Of a DNA stretch of 23,903 bases, positions 23,661 through 23,903 are shown one piece after another. Every line of letters starts with the position of its first letter. Position 1 is the first letter of the stretch. The translations under genes were made by a program, and so were the position numbers. The stretch comes from an uncultured Prevotella sp. (GTDB lineage: Bacteria > Bacteroidota > Bacteroidia > Bacteroidales > Bacteroidaceae): the NCBI GenBank assembly GCA_900551985.1, contig URYG01000021.1, positions 1 to 23,903 of the forward strand, given 5' to 3'. The notes beneath the pieces were generated by a model. That model saw nothing but the letters and a program-made list of their open reading frames with translations, searched no databases and had not been told where the DNA came from.

Positions 23661-23694
23661 CAAAAGTAAGAAATTTAATTGAAATTTTAGCAAA
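23661..23694 (-). promoter_or_regulatory. Probable mnmG promoter
   Basis: On the minus strand TACTTTTG (23661-23668) fits TAnnTTTG. TTTG at 23691-23694 lies 22 bp upstream, slightly wider than usual. The leader would be about 30 bases. Confidence 0.55.
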
Positions 23695-23699
23695 AATAC

Positions 23700-23730
23700 T
23701 TTGAGAAATCATTAAAATATAGTAATTTTG
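23700..23730 (+). promoter_or_regulatory. Promoter for the cytochrome b subunit gene
   Basis: TTTG (23700-23703), 19 bp, then TAATTTTG (23723-23730): a full match to the Bacteroidota consensus. Transcription would start near 23737, giving a leader of about 120 bases before the ATG at 23859. Confidence 0.8.
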
Positions 23731-23858
23731 CAGCAGACTTGCGAAAATATACCTATAAATGAGGATTGCAGAATGCCTTGAATGTGGTATTGCAAGTACG
23801 AGATGAAGGAAATAATAAATTAGTTTCAAACAGTTAAATAATTAAAATTCAATCATTT

Positions 23859-23903
23859 ATGTGGTTAATCAATTCATCTATTGGTAGAAAGGTAGTGATG
23901 TCA
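23859..23903 (+). CDS. Fumarate reductase/succinate dehydrogenase cytochrome b subunit, 5' end only
   Basis: The last 45 bases encode MWLINSSIGRKVVMS and run off the window. From memory of the family, this matches the conserved N-terminus (MWLxNSSxGRKxVMS followed by a membrane segment) of the diheme cytochrome b subunit of Bacteroidota fumarate reductase/succinate dehydrogenase, which anchors the complex in the inner membrane and passes electrons from menaquinol. A strong promoter at 23700-23730 supports a real gene here. Only 15 residues are visible, so the assignment rests on this short match; the next genes outside the window should be the flavoprotein and iron-sulfur subunits if it is right. 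Confidence 0.75.
   Translation, partial: MWLINSSIGRKVVMS

Overview
The window looks like a chromosomal segment of a Bacteroidota bacterium, most likely a gut Prevotella/Segatella (S. copri-like). Three things point there. Several promoters match the Bacteroidota consensus (TTTG, about 19-20 bp, then TAnnTTTG), and most starts lack a strong Shine-Dalgarno sequence. The gene content fits: GH29 fucosidase, desulfoferrodoxin with rubredoxin, secreted DUF4384 and caspase-like proteins. The last 45 bases also encode a peptide typical of the N-terminus of the Bacteroidota fumarate reductase/succinate dehydrogenase cytochrome b subunit. The species assignment is inference from memory of protein families; no search was run.

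Layout. 1-160: 22-bp tandem repeats and a terminator. 179-826 (-): rubredoxin followed by desulfoferrodoxin, an oxygen-defence pair with a good promoter. 1206-2564 (+): secreted alpha-L-fucosidase, converging on cutC (-). 3651-6317 (+): a large secreted transglutaminase-fold protein. 6476-12759 (-): four consecutive genes for exported proteins (LPP20/FlgT-like protein, WD40-like plus OmpA-like protein, TPR plus caspase-like protease, DUF4384 protein), apparently one operon and the best candidate here for an uncharacterised system. 13070-15832 (-): DNA polymerase I, divergent from a long-chain polyprenyl diphosphate synthase at 15919-16896 (+). 17106-23624 (-): a run of housekeeping genes, in transcription order mnmG, apt, uvrC, dtd, mazG-like, deoC. 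23859-end (+): the start of the cytochrome b subunit gene with its own promoter.

How they work together. Rubredoxin probably donates electrons to the superoxide reductase. The mnmG-to-deoC block mixes tRNA modification and quality control (mnmG, dtd), nucleotide salvage and sanitation (apt, mazG-like, deoC) and excision repair (uvrC), next to polA. The four-gene operon is linked by short spacings, by signal peptides in every product, and by a module shared between its second and third proteins.

Two non-coding signals stand out. Near-consensus parS centromere sites lie around apt and downstream of mnmG, at about 20882 and 21655, with a broken copy at about 21560; this suggests the window is close to the replication origin. 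Short tandem repeats also sit repeatedly at or just after stop codons (after desulfoferrodoxin, the WD40/OmpA gene, the mazG-like gene, deoC and the transglutaminase gene). No tRNA, rRNA, CRISPR array, insertion sequence or phage gene was seen.
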